NCBI RefSeq assembly: GCF_035083965.1
Contig: NC_089736.1
Location: forward strand, 10,750,207-10,814,206
Length of the DNA: 64,000 nucleotides
Direction of reading: 5' to 3'
DNA from: Branchiostoma lanceolatum
Lineage: Eukaryota; Chordata; Leptocardii; Amphioxiformes; Branchiostomatidae
The translations under genes and the position numbers were made by a program. The notes below the pieces were generated by a model that did not search any database, had not been told where the DNA came from, and worked only from the letters and a program-made list of their open reading frames with translations. Of this stretch, positions 11,660 to 23,130 are shown piece after piece (positions within the stretch are counted from its first letter, which is position 1; each line of letters starts with the position of its first letter).

Positions 11660-12515
11660 ACTGATCTGTGTTAAGCTATACATTGCACACCAGGTTGTGC
11701 CCAACTCTTATCAATAAGTATGGGGGTCTTTAACATGCAAAGTGTGATTCTCCTCAAACATGGGACCTCCCCTCCTCAAACATCCCCTCAGCTCCTACCA
11801 GTGTGCAAATCCATGAAGAGAACACAAACAGGTCGGTCGGGATCAAACTAAAGACCTTCTGATATATACATGTAAACATACATCGTGTGGTTGCCAAACA
11901 TTACATGCTACAAAATGGGTCACAAACTCACGTGGAACATCTAGTGTCCATCCTTAGAGCTTGGGTACAATATTGATAATGATATAACATCACATATGCC
12001 TATGTGATCTCTTTTCCCAATCATACAGGATAGGTACACAGTGGAATATATGGACATTCTTAAGATTAATATTGTCCACTTGCAAAAATAGTATGGTTCC
12101 AACGGTATCTTCTTCCAGCAACACGCGTAGCATGTTTGTGTTCGTCAAGCGTTTTTAGGTGATGACCATTGACATCTCTTAGCATGTTACAAACCGACAA
12201 GTACCAATGTATGAAGAGGAAGGAACAAACTGACTTAGGCACAACTACAAAGCTGTTAGAGACAAATTGCAAAAGTGTGGTCCAGGATAGATTTAGCCTC
12301 CTTAAGTTAGAGTTGTAGACCTGTTACGCTCATCTAACGTTATGAATAGGAAAAAAAGAAATTCTGCTACATCAAGAGGATACTGTATGTCCAGGTAGAA
12401 ATGTTGGGTTATTCTATATGAGACATACGAAGGTAATCTGAAAGCAAACCACATGCATCCACACCGACTTCTCACCAACGTCATCTAGCGAGAAGATCAA
12501 TAATTGCAGAACACG
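11660..12515. other. Intergenic stretch between CWC25 and the lysozyme-M15 gene
   Basis: No exon, RNA gene or clear repeat is supported here on either strand. The last hundred bases form the proximal promoter of the next gene. Confidence 0.5.
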
Positions 12516-12523
12516 TGACGTCA
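12516..12523 (+). promoter_or_regulatory. CRE palindrome 120 bases upstream of the lysozyme-M15 start codon
   Basis: TGACGTCA inside CACGTGACGTCAC, which also overlaps an E-box CACGTG. The equivalent position upstream of the downstream duplicate (22996-23003) keeps the same palindrome although the surrounding bases have diverged. This suggests a functional element. Confidence 0.6.
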
Positions 12524-12642
12524 CGGAAACCAGATCTTGTGCGATGTTGGCACTGCGCCAGCTCTATTGTACTGAGTACGTGTGTGCGCTCAGGTCCCCC
12601 GACAAGGAAGTGGGGTTGGAAAAAACAAGACACCGCCGTTTA

Positions 12643-15600
12643 ATGGCGTCTAAGATGTTCTTTTACACCGGATCTGTGCTTCTGCTGCTCGCTCTTGGAG
12701 GCTCTACAGTCGGTAAGATAGTTACAGTACTTACACTTCGCTTTTGTACAACATTAGGGACATTAGGGTATAGGGTAGCCAGTAGTTTCTGTAACACCTT
12801 ACCATGGCCGCTGTTGTCGTGAGAGGAGCTGTCATATACTAATAGGCGAATATGGCTGCCTTCCTTATCAGTAAGTACTGGTTAATGACCCTCAATGTGG
12901 ACAGAAAGTCCCCTTTGTCAAGATTTTTGTCCATAGGCTTTATACAACACGCACTGTTACTCTCAGTTTAGCTTTTGTAACAGGTTGACTGCCCGGACGA
13001 TCGAGATTCGTTTGTGTTACTCTGACAAATATGTAAATGCCAATTACACACCTTGTATTGGTATAGGTAAACTCCACATGGGTTTGATTATGACTCACCT
13101 TGTCGGGTACAAATAACTTCGAGGTTGACTATGTAGTTCATCGTAGTGACTGGCTGTTAGAATTACTACTGAATACAGTTCAACCGTTACCAACACAGCA
13201 TATTAAGTTTATATACGGTCATTGTTTTCTTGATAGTAATACAATCGCGCAAGTGCCTTCCAAATGGCGTTTATGTTTCGCGAATGTTTTGTTATTCTTG
13301 TTGAATGCTAGCCTCCACAGCAGTCGCCCTGAGGCTTCAAATCCAGCCATTTGAAGACGATAGTAGAAACCGTTCCTAAAATATTAAACAACACCCAAAA
13401 GACGACCCATGGCTGCTATGAGTATGAAGGCTCCGAATGAAATTCTAATCCAATAGCGACATGTTTACCAATGAGTCAGCTTTAGTTAAGTACAGGTTAG
13501 CATAGTAAAGTCTTAACCCGCTGTACGTATATGTACATGAACTAGTGTTCTGGAGAGTCATGTAGCAGGCCGTTCTTGTCTACTTTACTTCGACAAGTGG
13601 GTATTCATAACTGAATGCTTCTAATAACTACCAGGCTTGGTTTAATATATCAGTTGCATATGCAACATGTCAATTATCGCACATGCTCATTTTCATCAAT
13701 AGACCTATCGTTTTGGTATGAGTTTCAAGCATATTCTGACCAAATATTGCCATAGGGTAAGAACTTGGTTAGTAGACAGGTCACGATAAAGACCTCGGAT
13801 TTGTTTGGATAGCACCCAGACGTAACATACGTGTTGTTATGGTATGCTAATACCTGTTGTTGGAGTCACGGCGAGAAGTTGAAAAGGTCAACTGTGGCGG
13901 ATTTATGTTCAGTATTTGTGCGACTTATCTTTAGCGAAAAGGTGCTGCACTTCTTAGACGTTTTCAGAGACTACTCCCATTTTTGTACAGTACCGTAAAC
14001 AATCTGTCTAGTGGGCTAAAATCAATCATGTAGCTGTAATTTTTTGGCAGAGTCGCTCTCTGAGCAGACGTGTCTGCAGTACGCAGAAGACGGAAACTGT
14101 GATTTCTACACGGAGTGTTTAGAAGATAAATACACATGCGGAGCGAAGGGCTACCCTGTCGGCTACGGACATCGGTACTGTACCAAGTTCAGTACATACT
14201 ACAACGACTTCAATGCTGAGGTAAGAATTCCAATGCGGTTAGTTCTGTACATCATGCTATCACCTTAACGTTACCTTAGTAGGCTTACGGTTGGGCGTTT
14301 TTGTTTGCTTATCCATGATATGCTGTTTTCTTATTGTATGTCACCTCTTATTGTGCACGGCTTAGCGCAAGCCGCCTCCCTTACCAAAACAAAACGCAAA
14401 GGCGTACTGCTAAAGAGGCTAAACATTTGACGTGTATCTGACTACGATGTTTGTAAGTATCATTTTAGTTACAAGATAGTGATCGCTTCATTTTACAGGG
14501 GAAGGCATGGATAGACGATGTCCGCAAGTGCCTCATGAAGGCTCTCGTGCCCATATACAAGTCCAACTCCTACACCTGTGATGAAGTGAAGACCTTGGCC
14601 TTCACCTCTCACCCGACCTGCTACACAGAGAGTGGGGACAGGTTCTGCAAGGTCTTCTGGACAAACAAGCAAGCGCTGTGGGATGTGTTTGAAGCTGACG
14701 ACTTTCTTGGAGAAGACAGTGCCTTGGCTATAGAACAAGTGAGTAGAATTACTGTGAAATATGCTTTTTACGGTAGAAAAGATAGCAGAGTAGTTTACTG
14801 TCAGTATTTTACTTTCAAAATTTGCCCCTCCTTGACAACATGGACTTACGCAATTTATTGTTTTGCCACCTTTAATGTTTTCAATCAACTTTAGCGGTGA
14901 TATTGCGAGGCATAGATTACAAAATATAATGCATTTTTGTACGAAAATACAGCACTTTCCAGCTCCGATCAACTCTCGCACAAATAAGCTCGCGAGTCGC
15001 GTAAAATGCTGAAACGACAGTCCAAAGTTTTGAGGGTAGCATTTGTTGCAATGTCGTCCGCTACAAGGACAGAGGATATGCCATGGGTAGGCTAGACTTT
15101 AATATTAACATTTTGTTTTATGTTTCTAGATCCTGATGACCGGACTCCAGTGCTTGTGTGACTATGGGGTGGCAGATGAGATACACCAGGTTGTGGACGC
15201 GACCAGCGATGCCTGGACCAAAGTCCTGGATTTCACAACTCAACTTTGGCGAGAGGATCCAAAAGAGGGTATTTTCCCCTGTTTTAATGGATGTTTCCTT
15301 CACAACGCCTCAGATTGATATTGTCTTTCCTGTACAGATACATAGTGATGGCAAAGCAGTTCCATAAACTGCCGCGAACGTTTCCTTGAATATTGAGGAA
15401 CAGTGGCGATAGACATAATGGCAACAGATGATGGATTTATAATGAATGCGATAAACCATGTATTGTAAATATAGGACAGTACATTAAAAACTGCCTAGTT
15501 ATTATTCCCCAAGCAGAGGCTTCGATCGAGAGGGGTAGTTTTGTAATTTTTAGAGGAACGTTAAAAATCCCGGACAAAACTACCCCTCTCGATCGAAGCC

Positions 15601-18600
15601 TCTGCTTGGAGAATACCTAGTTATATCATGAACTACAAAGTCTTTTGTACATGTGAACATGTAAAGTAGATTTTTTCCATAATCGTTGAACACGTTGCCA
15701 TAAGTTGTACAATTTTTAGGTAATAAAGTTGCTGTTGCTGTTATTATTATTTGAGACTAACATCTTGGACACTATCATACATTTGTGAGAAAAGCTACCA
15801 CGGCTAGCTGATAGGATTTGATATCGTTGCACATTGAGTGTGTGTCGTTGTTACGAGCAGACAATATTTTTCAGCAATCCAGTCTGACTGTGAGGCCAAG
15901 GCACTACAAGGCGATTGTGACTTCTACAACTGTCTGGAGCGGCGCCACCCGTGTGGCTTAAAGGGGTTCGCATCACGGGAGGGCCGTCTGTTGTGCGAGA
16001 GACTCAAGGAGAAGAAAGGACTGTTTAACACACAGGTATTCCGCTGCTAATATGACGTTCCACTACCTAAAATATATGCCAAATTTGATGTGTAAATGAA
16101 TTTCAATGTGTCTAATACCATGATTATATCATTTCAGGCAAGCAGTGCATATGTGGGCTCACTCTCTGTTGAAACTCAGTACTCGTCCACATGTATCCGC
16201 CAACCTGAGGAAAAAGCTATTCTCCATGATAAACATGATAACGTTTTTTTTTTTTTGTACATATACCAGGGCCAATCGTGGGTAACAGACTTCACCAAGT
16301 GCCTGACACGTTCGCTGCTGCCGAAGTACAGAGACTTGTCAATCTCCTGCAGGCACATCCATAACTTCGGGTACCGGGCTCAGGACAGCTGTTTCATAGA
16401 CACCGGAGTCTGTGACCTTGTGGAGGACAACCAGGTATCTTGACATATACTCAGAAATATAGTAGTACAGCCTCCAGCTTAATTTGAGAATTCCAGTTTA
16501 ATTTGGGACTACCTCCCACATTTCAGTGATCTTAAACCCAAATGGTTTAATATCACATCTGGTAGGTGAAAATGAAGTTAAAAATGAAAATTATGAACAT
16601 TGAAGCCAGAATTCTGCAAAAAACTAGAGGCAGAATTCTAGGAACTGGAAAATTAGGCTAATCCCCAGGGGGTCGTCAATGTCGCATATTTTCAACTTCA
16701 TTTTCACCTACCATATGTGATGTTAAGCCACTTGGGTTTAAGATTACTGAAATGTGGAATATGGAAAGGTAGTTCCACATCAAACTGGAATTCCCAAATT
16801 AAACTGGAGGCTGTTAATTATACACAAAGTCATGCAAAATACTGCTTCCAAATCCCAGCGAAAGCTCTGTAGTTGAAGTGAAAGCTGTGCATGTACATGG
16901 CTTGGGTTCACCATTAGTCCTTTTTTTGTAATGATGCGAAGTTCTGGTACCTTGTTCTGCTGGAAGAATGTTACTGTAACTGAAAAAACACTTCCAATTC
17001 CAGAATGAGTTTGCTCTCTGGTACATCTCTGATGTGGTTGAGGACAGCCGGTTCCAGCTAGAGCTGTCCACCATCTTGTGTCGCTGTAACAAGTATGAGG
17101 GAGGAAGTCGCTACAAGCTCAAGTACAGCAGCGAGCACGGCATCTACTTAAAACAGAAAGCACCGGGTAAGAAACAGTGTAAAAGCAACATGTTAGTAAA
17201 ATACGTAGCATTGTCAAATAACGTCCTAAAATTTGTTAGTTTTGATTTTTCTTTTGTTGCTTTCCCATGGCGTAGTTACGATGTTGGTTTAGGTATGAGG
17301 AACATCTCATGAATAAAGCCCTGTACTTTAACATAAAGAATTTCATTTCAAGTTGCTTTTTCATGATTCTTGCAGTCGTAGACCAGACATCTCCTGCGGA
17401 CTTGCCGTGCACCAGTCAGGGAGGGAAGTGTCAGGACTACTCTGTACGGCCGTGTCTAGCAGGGTATGAGACCAGCAAGTGTGGTGGTAACGCATTAAGA
17501 AGATGCTGCCTTCATTGTGACTCTTCATGTAAGTCTTCTGTCCTAAGATATGATTCTTGATGTTGTCATAGACTTGTGTAAGATTTACCAATATTTGGAA
17601 TTATCATTATCTTAGTATGCCGTTTTCCTTTTGGGTATTTATTAAAAATGACAAATCTCATTTGCATTTCATTGACAGTTGTCATGCAGAACACGTCTAT
17701 ATCAACATTTTAAAACCCTATCATTGATTATTGCCATCTACACTAATGTGTATTGCTCATTTAAGATACCTAATTTGCAAAGTATTATCTGCATTTATGT
17801 ATTTCATGTCATTTTATTTCTTGTTGAGTAAAATCTATTCCAGGACCTATTCATCATTCAAGTGAAATATACAAAGGCACTAATATACCATCCACCATGT
17901 TTTAGTGTGCTATTGGATTCAGCCCTCACGAATATGACATCATGAACAGTTTTTCATGCTTCATATCTCAATAAAGATGATCTCTAATCTTGAACCATCA
18001 GGTCAAGCCAACCACCAGACGTGGTCTGCAGGAGACAGCGGCTGTTCTAACGCGGGGGGTCAGTGTAAGATGGACAGTAACTACTGTCACGGTCAGTACC
18101 AGACTGGGATGTGTGGAGGGCCCGCTGAGAGGAAGTGTTGTGTCCCAGGTGAGTCCCTACCTAATTTGAATGACAAAAAGAACTTCTGTAAAAGCAATGT
18201 AATGAAAATGACATTATCATCATAACACTAATTAATACATTAGTTCTGTTGTACCTAAAACTGTTAATGCTCAGATGTTTTCAGTTTGTAAAACTCTCCT
18301 GGAACCCATATATTTACTTTTTTGTGTATGCGGGCTATCTATCTATCTATCGATCGATCGATCGTCTCTGACTCATTGGCGCATGGTTGTAACGCCTGTA
18401 TCTACAGATCTCTGTGCTTTGATTAGGAAATGCTTTTGAAGATGTGATGAAAGTCACCATGTTCCATTTTTACAGGTCCTGGTGGTAGTTCCTCAGGATC
18501 AGGTGAGTTTCAGAGGCTTTTGGGACTTGCAAATGGTAGTAATGGACTTATAGAGACATTTGTTCTGGACCTTACCTGCACTTATTACATTAGTGATGCA

Positions 18601-21600
18601 TTTATATATCAATTACCAAATGTGGATCCTGACGGAATGCACATAATGGTCCCTACTGTTTTCATTTTGGTTTAAAGTATATAGTTATTGCATGTACATT
18701 AATACTAATATTCACAGTTCAATATATGGATGATTTATGGAACTATGGGTGGGCGGACAATGCTATTAAGGACACTTTCTCAGTGTTATTTTGTTAGTCC
18801 TTTAAATCCAGGGTCACCTTTTGTAGATGTTATGACACTTGGATTTTGTCATTTCTGTAAGACTGGATATGGATTAACAACAGTAACCAAATGAAAATGA
18901 GAGGTAGTTATCTCGCATTTACCCTTCTACAGGTCATTTTGAACTAAAAAAAAATCAAATTTTCTTTTTATAACAGGTGATTCCGGTTCAACAGGAGGTG
19001 CTTCTGGTGAGATGCTTCACAAATATCTTCAAACATTTAATGTCTTATGAAATCCACAGCATTATTGGCATTTTTCACTAAAACAGCCTCTCTTGTTTCA
19101 AAGTGTGAACTGAGTTAATCGCTCATGTGATATACTGTATTTCTACATCGTTCTACAGGAAACTATGGAAACATCATGAATGTGGACACGACAGGAGCCT
19201 CACAGACAACTGCGAATCAAGATGGCCTAAACTACAACGGTACGGTCTTTTTAATGTTGTATTCAGATCAAATGAAAAAAAATACTTAAACACAATATTA
19301 GTTTGGTTGTGGCATGGACAAAGACTAACATTGAATCTAATTGACCTATTTCACATTCAGGTGTTCCGGCTTCCCAACAGCTGGCGAGAAATGACCTCTC
19401 CCGTTTAAACAACTACAAGTCTCAGATAGAGGAGGCCACAACAGCTAAGAACATGGACCCTGCCGTCATTGCTGCAATAATCAGCCGGGAGTCACGGGCA
19501 GGAAACGCTCTGGACGCCAATGGATATGGAGACCATGGCAATGGCTTTGGCCTCATGCAGGTATGCATTCATAAAAAATATTATTAAGCATTAAGTTACA
19601 TGTCATGTCCTTGATATAATGTTTCTGACTGCGAAATTGAATAATCTCAACCATGCAGACATCAATACTTTATTATCTTTTATCCGACCTGTTTTCTAAC
19701 TATGACTTTCCTTAGGTTGACATACGTTACCACACCATTGTCGGTGGACCATACAGCACAGAGCACATTAAACAAGGCACCCAGATTCTTATCGACACCA
19801 TCAATTGTGTGAAAAACAAGCACTCTGACTGGACAGCTGAAATGGCTCTCAAGGGTAGGATCATTCTCTTACACAATCATTTTTATGATTTAGATATCCT
19901 GTTACAGACATTGATATCTATCAAAAATAAAACTTAAAAACTAAAGATATGGAGTATCTGTTTTGGCAACACAATTCAGCACAATATCCAGACTTAAATT
20001 TCTTCTTTTGATGCATTAACTGTCTAGTTGACCTAAAATCATGCTTGTGACGTTGCATTGCAAGGAATACGAACTAAATACACTGTACCATATGCGACTG
20101 TTGACACATTAGAGTAATGGTAAATGCAATCTACCTACAGCCAAGTTCAGGGTTGATGAACATGACCAGTTGTATACCAATTGCAGTACAGTCTTTTGCA
20201 TGCTAGGGTAACATATTGAACCCCCTATTTGCATGCTAGGGTAACATATTGAACCCCCTATTTGCATGCTCTGTTACTCAATATAATTTCATTTAGGCGG
20301 CATCTCTGGATACAACGCGGGCTGTGGTAACGTGCAAACATACGCAGGCATGGATGTAGGCACAACGGGCGGGGACTATGCCAACGATGTTGTAGCAAGA
20401 GCCCAGTGGCTCAGAGGCCAGGGTTTTGGTCAAGGCACGTCAACTGCAGGTATGTTGCATGGCAAGGAATAGCTGCAAGATTCATCATCAGAGAATAAAA
20501 ATGAAACCAATCCCTTATGCGTGTTTATCCGTGGTTCAAGTATGATCATAATGGACTACTTATTATATATGGTTGCTAGCGCTTAACCATGTTCTGTCAC
20601 TGAGTGTATAGTTTTACGTTTTAATGCATGTAGTTTTTTCATGTTGGAAATCACCTCTCTTTCGCAGGTTCGTCTTGCACTGTTCGCCCTTACAGCAATA
20701 CCAGGTTTGTGGGTGACCCGATTCACGTGGAAGATGGCTTCAGGGACTCCATGGACAAAATTAACACAGCGGCTACAGAATGCAATGTCAGGGTAAGGTA
20801 CCATTTATTAATGTATAACACACTTATACTACACCATAGAATAAATCATGTGCCTAAATCCTTTACTCTAGTAACTTTAAATCACCTATAACGAATAGTG
20901 CACTGCTATAGCCAATAATCCTCTGGAATTAATTCTCAATAACTTGAAAGTGTTGCTATTTTGCTGGTGACATTCTTTTGAATCAAAATGATCAAATGTG
21001 TGTTGGTAAGTTAACACCAACACACCAACCTTATGTTGACATTTCTGTCGGTAAATGGATACATCTAATACTCAAGTTGCGGTTATAGGTATACATAACA
21101 CAGTCATGGCGGAAGGTTGGAGTGCCTATTACCGGAGCGATTGTCACACCGTCCAGCCGGAGCAACCATTTTGTCGGCCACGCCATCGACATGAACGTCC
21201 AGCGACCAGATGGAACACTCTGCAACAGCTCGTGCTTAAGAGGTACATGCACTGACAGATACACGCACAATTACTTACACAATAATGCATGACGATGGAA
21301 TTTTTTTTATAACCCATTTTCAAGTATATAAGATCACTTTTAGGAAATATTTGTCGTCATTTTCGTTCACTCATAAGTGTCCATTATCAATAGACTTCAC
21401 CAAAATCTTTTCCAGGCCAAAGTGACAGTGATGCGACCTGCTTCATCGGTAAAGTCCAAGCCGCTGGCCTGACATGGGGTGGGGTGTGGAGCACACCAGA
21501 CCCTGTCCACATCGACGATCGTCTGAACCTCAACACTGCGGTGTATGACACCATGGTAGACAGACTTCAGAGAGCATGTCAGCACATTCCAATGACCTAA
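12643..21600 (+). CDS. Secreted bifunctional wall hydrolase: 2x stanniocalcin-like, 2x Cys-rich, goose-type lysozyme, M15/VanY-like peptidase; 18 exons, 833 aa
   Basis: Exons: 12643-12712, 14051-14220, 14499-14738, 15130-15268, 15875-16035, 16270-16434, 17004-17166, 17376-17528, 18002-18148, 18476-18502, 18977-19006, 19159-19239, 19361-19560, 19716-19854, 20297-20449, 20668-20792, 21089-21242, 21416-21600. They sum to 2,502 nt in one frame. Residues 1-23 are a signal peptide (hydrophobic [13 protein letters not shown]). Residues 24-206 and 207-369 are two related Cys-rich modules resembling stanniocalcin ([23 protein letters not shown], then a W-DD-R-K-C-L helix). Two short 6-8-Cys modules (370-470) and a Gly/Ser linker follow. 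Residues 488-680 are a GH23 goose-type lysozyme with Glu559 (SRES), Asp573 (GDHGN) and Asp584 (QVDI) matching the three acidic residues of goose lysozyme. Residues 680-833 are an M15-type zinc peptidase with His748/Asp755 (HFVGHAID) and His804 (DPVHID). Inferred role: cuts both glycan strands and stem peptides of bacterial peptidoglycan outside the cell. The enzyme domains are well supported. The name of the N-terminal modules is less sure. Confidence 0.9.
15503..15615. mobile_element. 113-bp foldback MITE in intron 4 with 9-bp target duplication
   Basis: Terminal inverted repeats of about 42 bases with one mismatch enclose an AT-rich centre. The 9-base direct repeat CCTAGTTAT flanks both sides (15494-15502 and 15616-15624). 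The corresponding intron of the duplicate gene lacks it, so it inserted after the gene duplication. It shares no sequence with the MITE at 11.5 kb but has the same duplication length. Confidence 0.85.
16467..16814. mobile_element. 348-bp foldback element with about 120-bp imperfect arms in intron 6
   Basis: The ends read ACAGCCTCCAG and CTGGAGGCTGT. The arms can be followed inwards through paired tracts (AATTCCAGTTT, ATTTCAGT, AGGTGAAAATGAAGTT) for roughly 120 bases each at perhaps 85% identity. No clear target duplication is visible. The matching intron of the duplicate gene is about 380 bases shorter and lacks it. Non-autonomous, family unknown. Confidence 0.75.
17376..18148 (+). other. Two single-exon Cys-rich modules (defensin-like spacing)
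   Basis: Exons 8 and 9 are both phase 1-1 and each codes about 50 residues. They have spacing C-x6-C-x6/7-C-x8-C-x6/7-CC, with GGKCQDYSV and [11 protein letters not shown] as anchors and a Gly before the CC pair. Such CC-ending motifs occur next to lysozyme or other peptidoglycan hydrolase domains in several eukaryotic secreted proteins, so a wall-binding role is a reasonable inference. A true defensin fold is not shown. Confidence 0.6.
18336..18364. repeat. (TATC)n/(GATC)n microsatellite
   Basis: A compound tetranucleotide run in intron 9 of the lysozyme-M15 gene. Confidence 0.7.
19159..20449 (+). other. Goose-type lysozyme (GH23) domain exons
   Basis: Exons 12-15 encode the whole domain, starting [15 protein letters not shown], the counterpart of YGNVNRIDTTGAS in goose egg-white lysozyme. 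[44 protein letters not shown] and [11 protein letters not shown] follow, in the canonical order. The Cys pair near the start of vertebrate g-type lysozymes is replaced by Gln and Asn, while new Cys residues appear later (NCVKN and AGCGN). This suggests a different disulphide. Confidence 0.93.
20195..20273. repeat. 33-bp tandem duplication
   Basis: Two exact 33-base units beginning TTTGCATGCTAGGG plus the start of a third, in intron 14 just upstream of exon 15. Identity is perfect, so it is a recent duplication. Confidence 0.8.
20668..21600 (+). other. M15/VanY-like zinc carboxypeptidase/endopeptidase domain exons
   Basis: Exons 16-18. HFVGHAID matches the H-x2-G-x-A-x-D metal motif of M15 peptidases and DPVHID the second metal site. 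G-L-T-W-G-G precedes it, as in endolysin-type M15C enzymes. These are normally bacterial or phage enzymes that cut D-Ala-D-Ala or L-Ala-D-Glu bonds of peptidoglycan. The domain carries its own introns, so if it was acquired from bacteria the event is old. Exact bond specificity cannot be read here. Confidence 0.85.
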
Positions 21601-22995
21601 TGGCCTGAAATAACATTTGATGGTGTGTCAAAGACTTAAGGTTAAGTTGCATTTCTCAGATTGTTTGTTACTGTTTCTTGTTATCTTGGAGTTCATGTAT
21701 ATGATACATAGAATGTGACAGATTTTATTGCAACTTAACACCAAAGTGATGGCATTGCAATTACATTGAAATGCATGCAGCGAGATACACATCATGGTGG
21801 TGAGATTTTCCTGGATACAGTATGTTTTGATGAGGGTAGAGAACTTACTCAACAAAGATATGGATGACTTAAGATTGTACAGGTATTAGAGATCATTAGA
21901 CCCAGCTACAGCATAGGCCCTGTCACCATGTTGCTCAGTTTTCTAGTTGCATTCCCCATGTGTCACTGAATCCCTGGGTATATAATATGCGGGCAGAAAA
22001 TCACTCAGGTGCCTTAGTTTTCACAATCTACACAGATCTTAAGCTAACTTGTATCTGGCATGTTGTACGTTATCATGCATTTTGTTAAGTAACTGTTTAG
22101 TGTTTTATATTTTATGTTTAGTGTTTTCCAAATACTTGTTGGCCACTATTTTTATGAGATGCCATAATTTCCGTTCACCTTGTACTCTAGCATTATCTAA
22201 CTCACATGCTGTTGTTGTTGTTGTTGTTGTTGTGAATTTTCAAAGCAGATGTACCATGATGAATTGTACTGATTTAAACCCTCATTGATCAGATCAGTGT
22301 CACATTATTTACTGGTAAACAAGACTTCCATTACGTTGCCTGTCACACCTGGCTTTTCAAGTGTAATGTTGTTTCTCTACCGCCTAAGGAGCAAAGTATT
22401 GTTTTTGACTTATCAGTGTGTGTGATGTGGTGTGCCCGTCTGTTTGTGTTTGCGCACTCCGTACACGTTACTGTTTCTATATGTTTTTCTGGAGATCATT
22501 GCAAGGGTCATGATCAATACTTTTGTTTTTAGTACAGAATGTCGATCAAGTTTTGACACCAAAATAAAGCTACTGATAAGTGAGCAAATGTGAAACGACT
22601 TATGCACAGCATTTTGAAGACTACGATGTTGTGTTCGGATGTTAGATCGAATACAGCCTAAATGGCATGGTTTTGGCATGGTTAGCTCTTATTATCTTTC
22701 TTGCCATCCTTGGTCTTTGCTGATATTTTGCATCATCAAACGTTCATATGTTGTACAATGCAAATAATTTGCTCTTAATCAAAGGGTTGGAATATTCCAA
22801 ATTACATCTTACCATCTAATGAATCCATGCGTTAAAATGTCTGCACGATAAAGAACATAACGTGGCCAAATGTCTTTTCCTATAACTGAATGACATATAG
22901 CCAAAATGAAGCAAAGTCATCCTCGAACCCAACTCGAGCCACCACTCAACAATGGCACCTAGCGAAAGGAATAATGAATGCAGAACCTTCACGTA
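21601..22995. other. 3' UTR and spacer between the lysozyme-M15 gene and its partial copy; AATAAA at 22563-22568
   Basis: No exon is supported. A (GTT)n microsatellite lies at about 22208-22232. The best poly(A) hexamer is AATAAA at 22563-22568, which would imply a long 3' UTR of nearly 1 kb. An earlier, non-canonical site cannot be excluded. Confidence 0.45.
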
Positions 22996-23003
22996 TGACG
23001 TCA
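22996..23003 (+). promoter_or_regulatory. Conserved CRE palindrome upstream of the partial copy
   Basis: TGACGTCA in TATGACGTCACACAAACC, the counterpart of the element at 12516-12523 upstream of the parent gene, about 130 bases from the start codon. The motif and a few bases around it are among the best conserved parts of the two promoters. Confidence 0.6.
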
Positions 23004-23130
23004 CACAAACCGGATTTTGCGCGAAGTTACCTGCGAGCCAGCGCCATTGTGTTGAGCTACACGTCCTTTGGGCTCTGCACGGGATCGAGGTTGGAAGAAA
23101 TCAAGACGTCGTTCTTCTACGGCGTCTAAG

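Larger units (their letters stand above)
14051..17166 (+). other. Two tandem three-exon stanniocalcin-like modules
   Basis: Exons 2-4 and exons 5-7 form two modules with the same intron phases (1, 0, 0, 1) and matching Cys landmarks: C-x2[15 protein letters not shown] versus C-x7[16 protein letters not shown], then [12 protein letters not shown] versus [12 protein letters not shown]. The symmetry shows a module duplication of three exons. The resemblance to stanniocalcin (Cys-rich, CTKF, helical KCL segments) is by eye and moderate. Function in this context is unknown: perhaps substrate or cell-surface binding, or dimerisation. Confidence 0.6.

Noticed and set aside
17376-17528. A free-standing defensin gene
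   Set aside because: The Cys-rich exon is phase 1-1, has no signal peptide of its own and splices in frame to its neighbours.
22413-22679. A small coding gene in the spacer between the two lysozyme-family copies
   Set aside because: The frame covers the likely 3' UTR, including the AATAAA hexamer, with no coding features.
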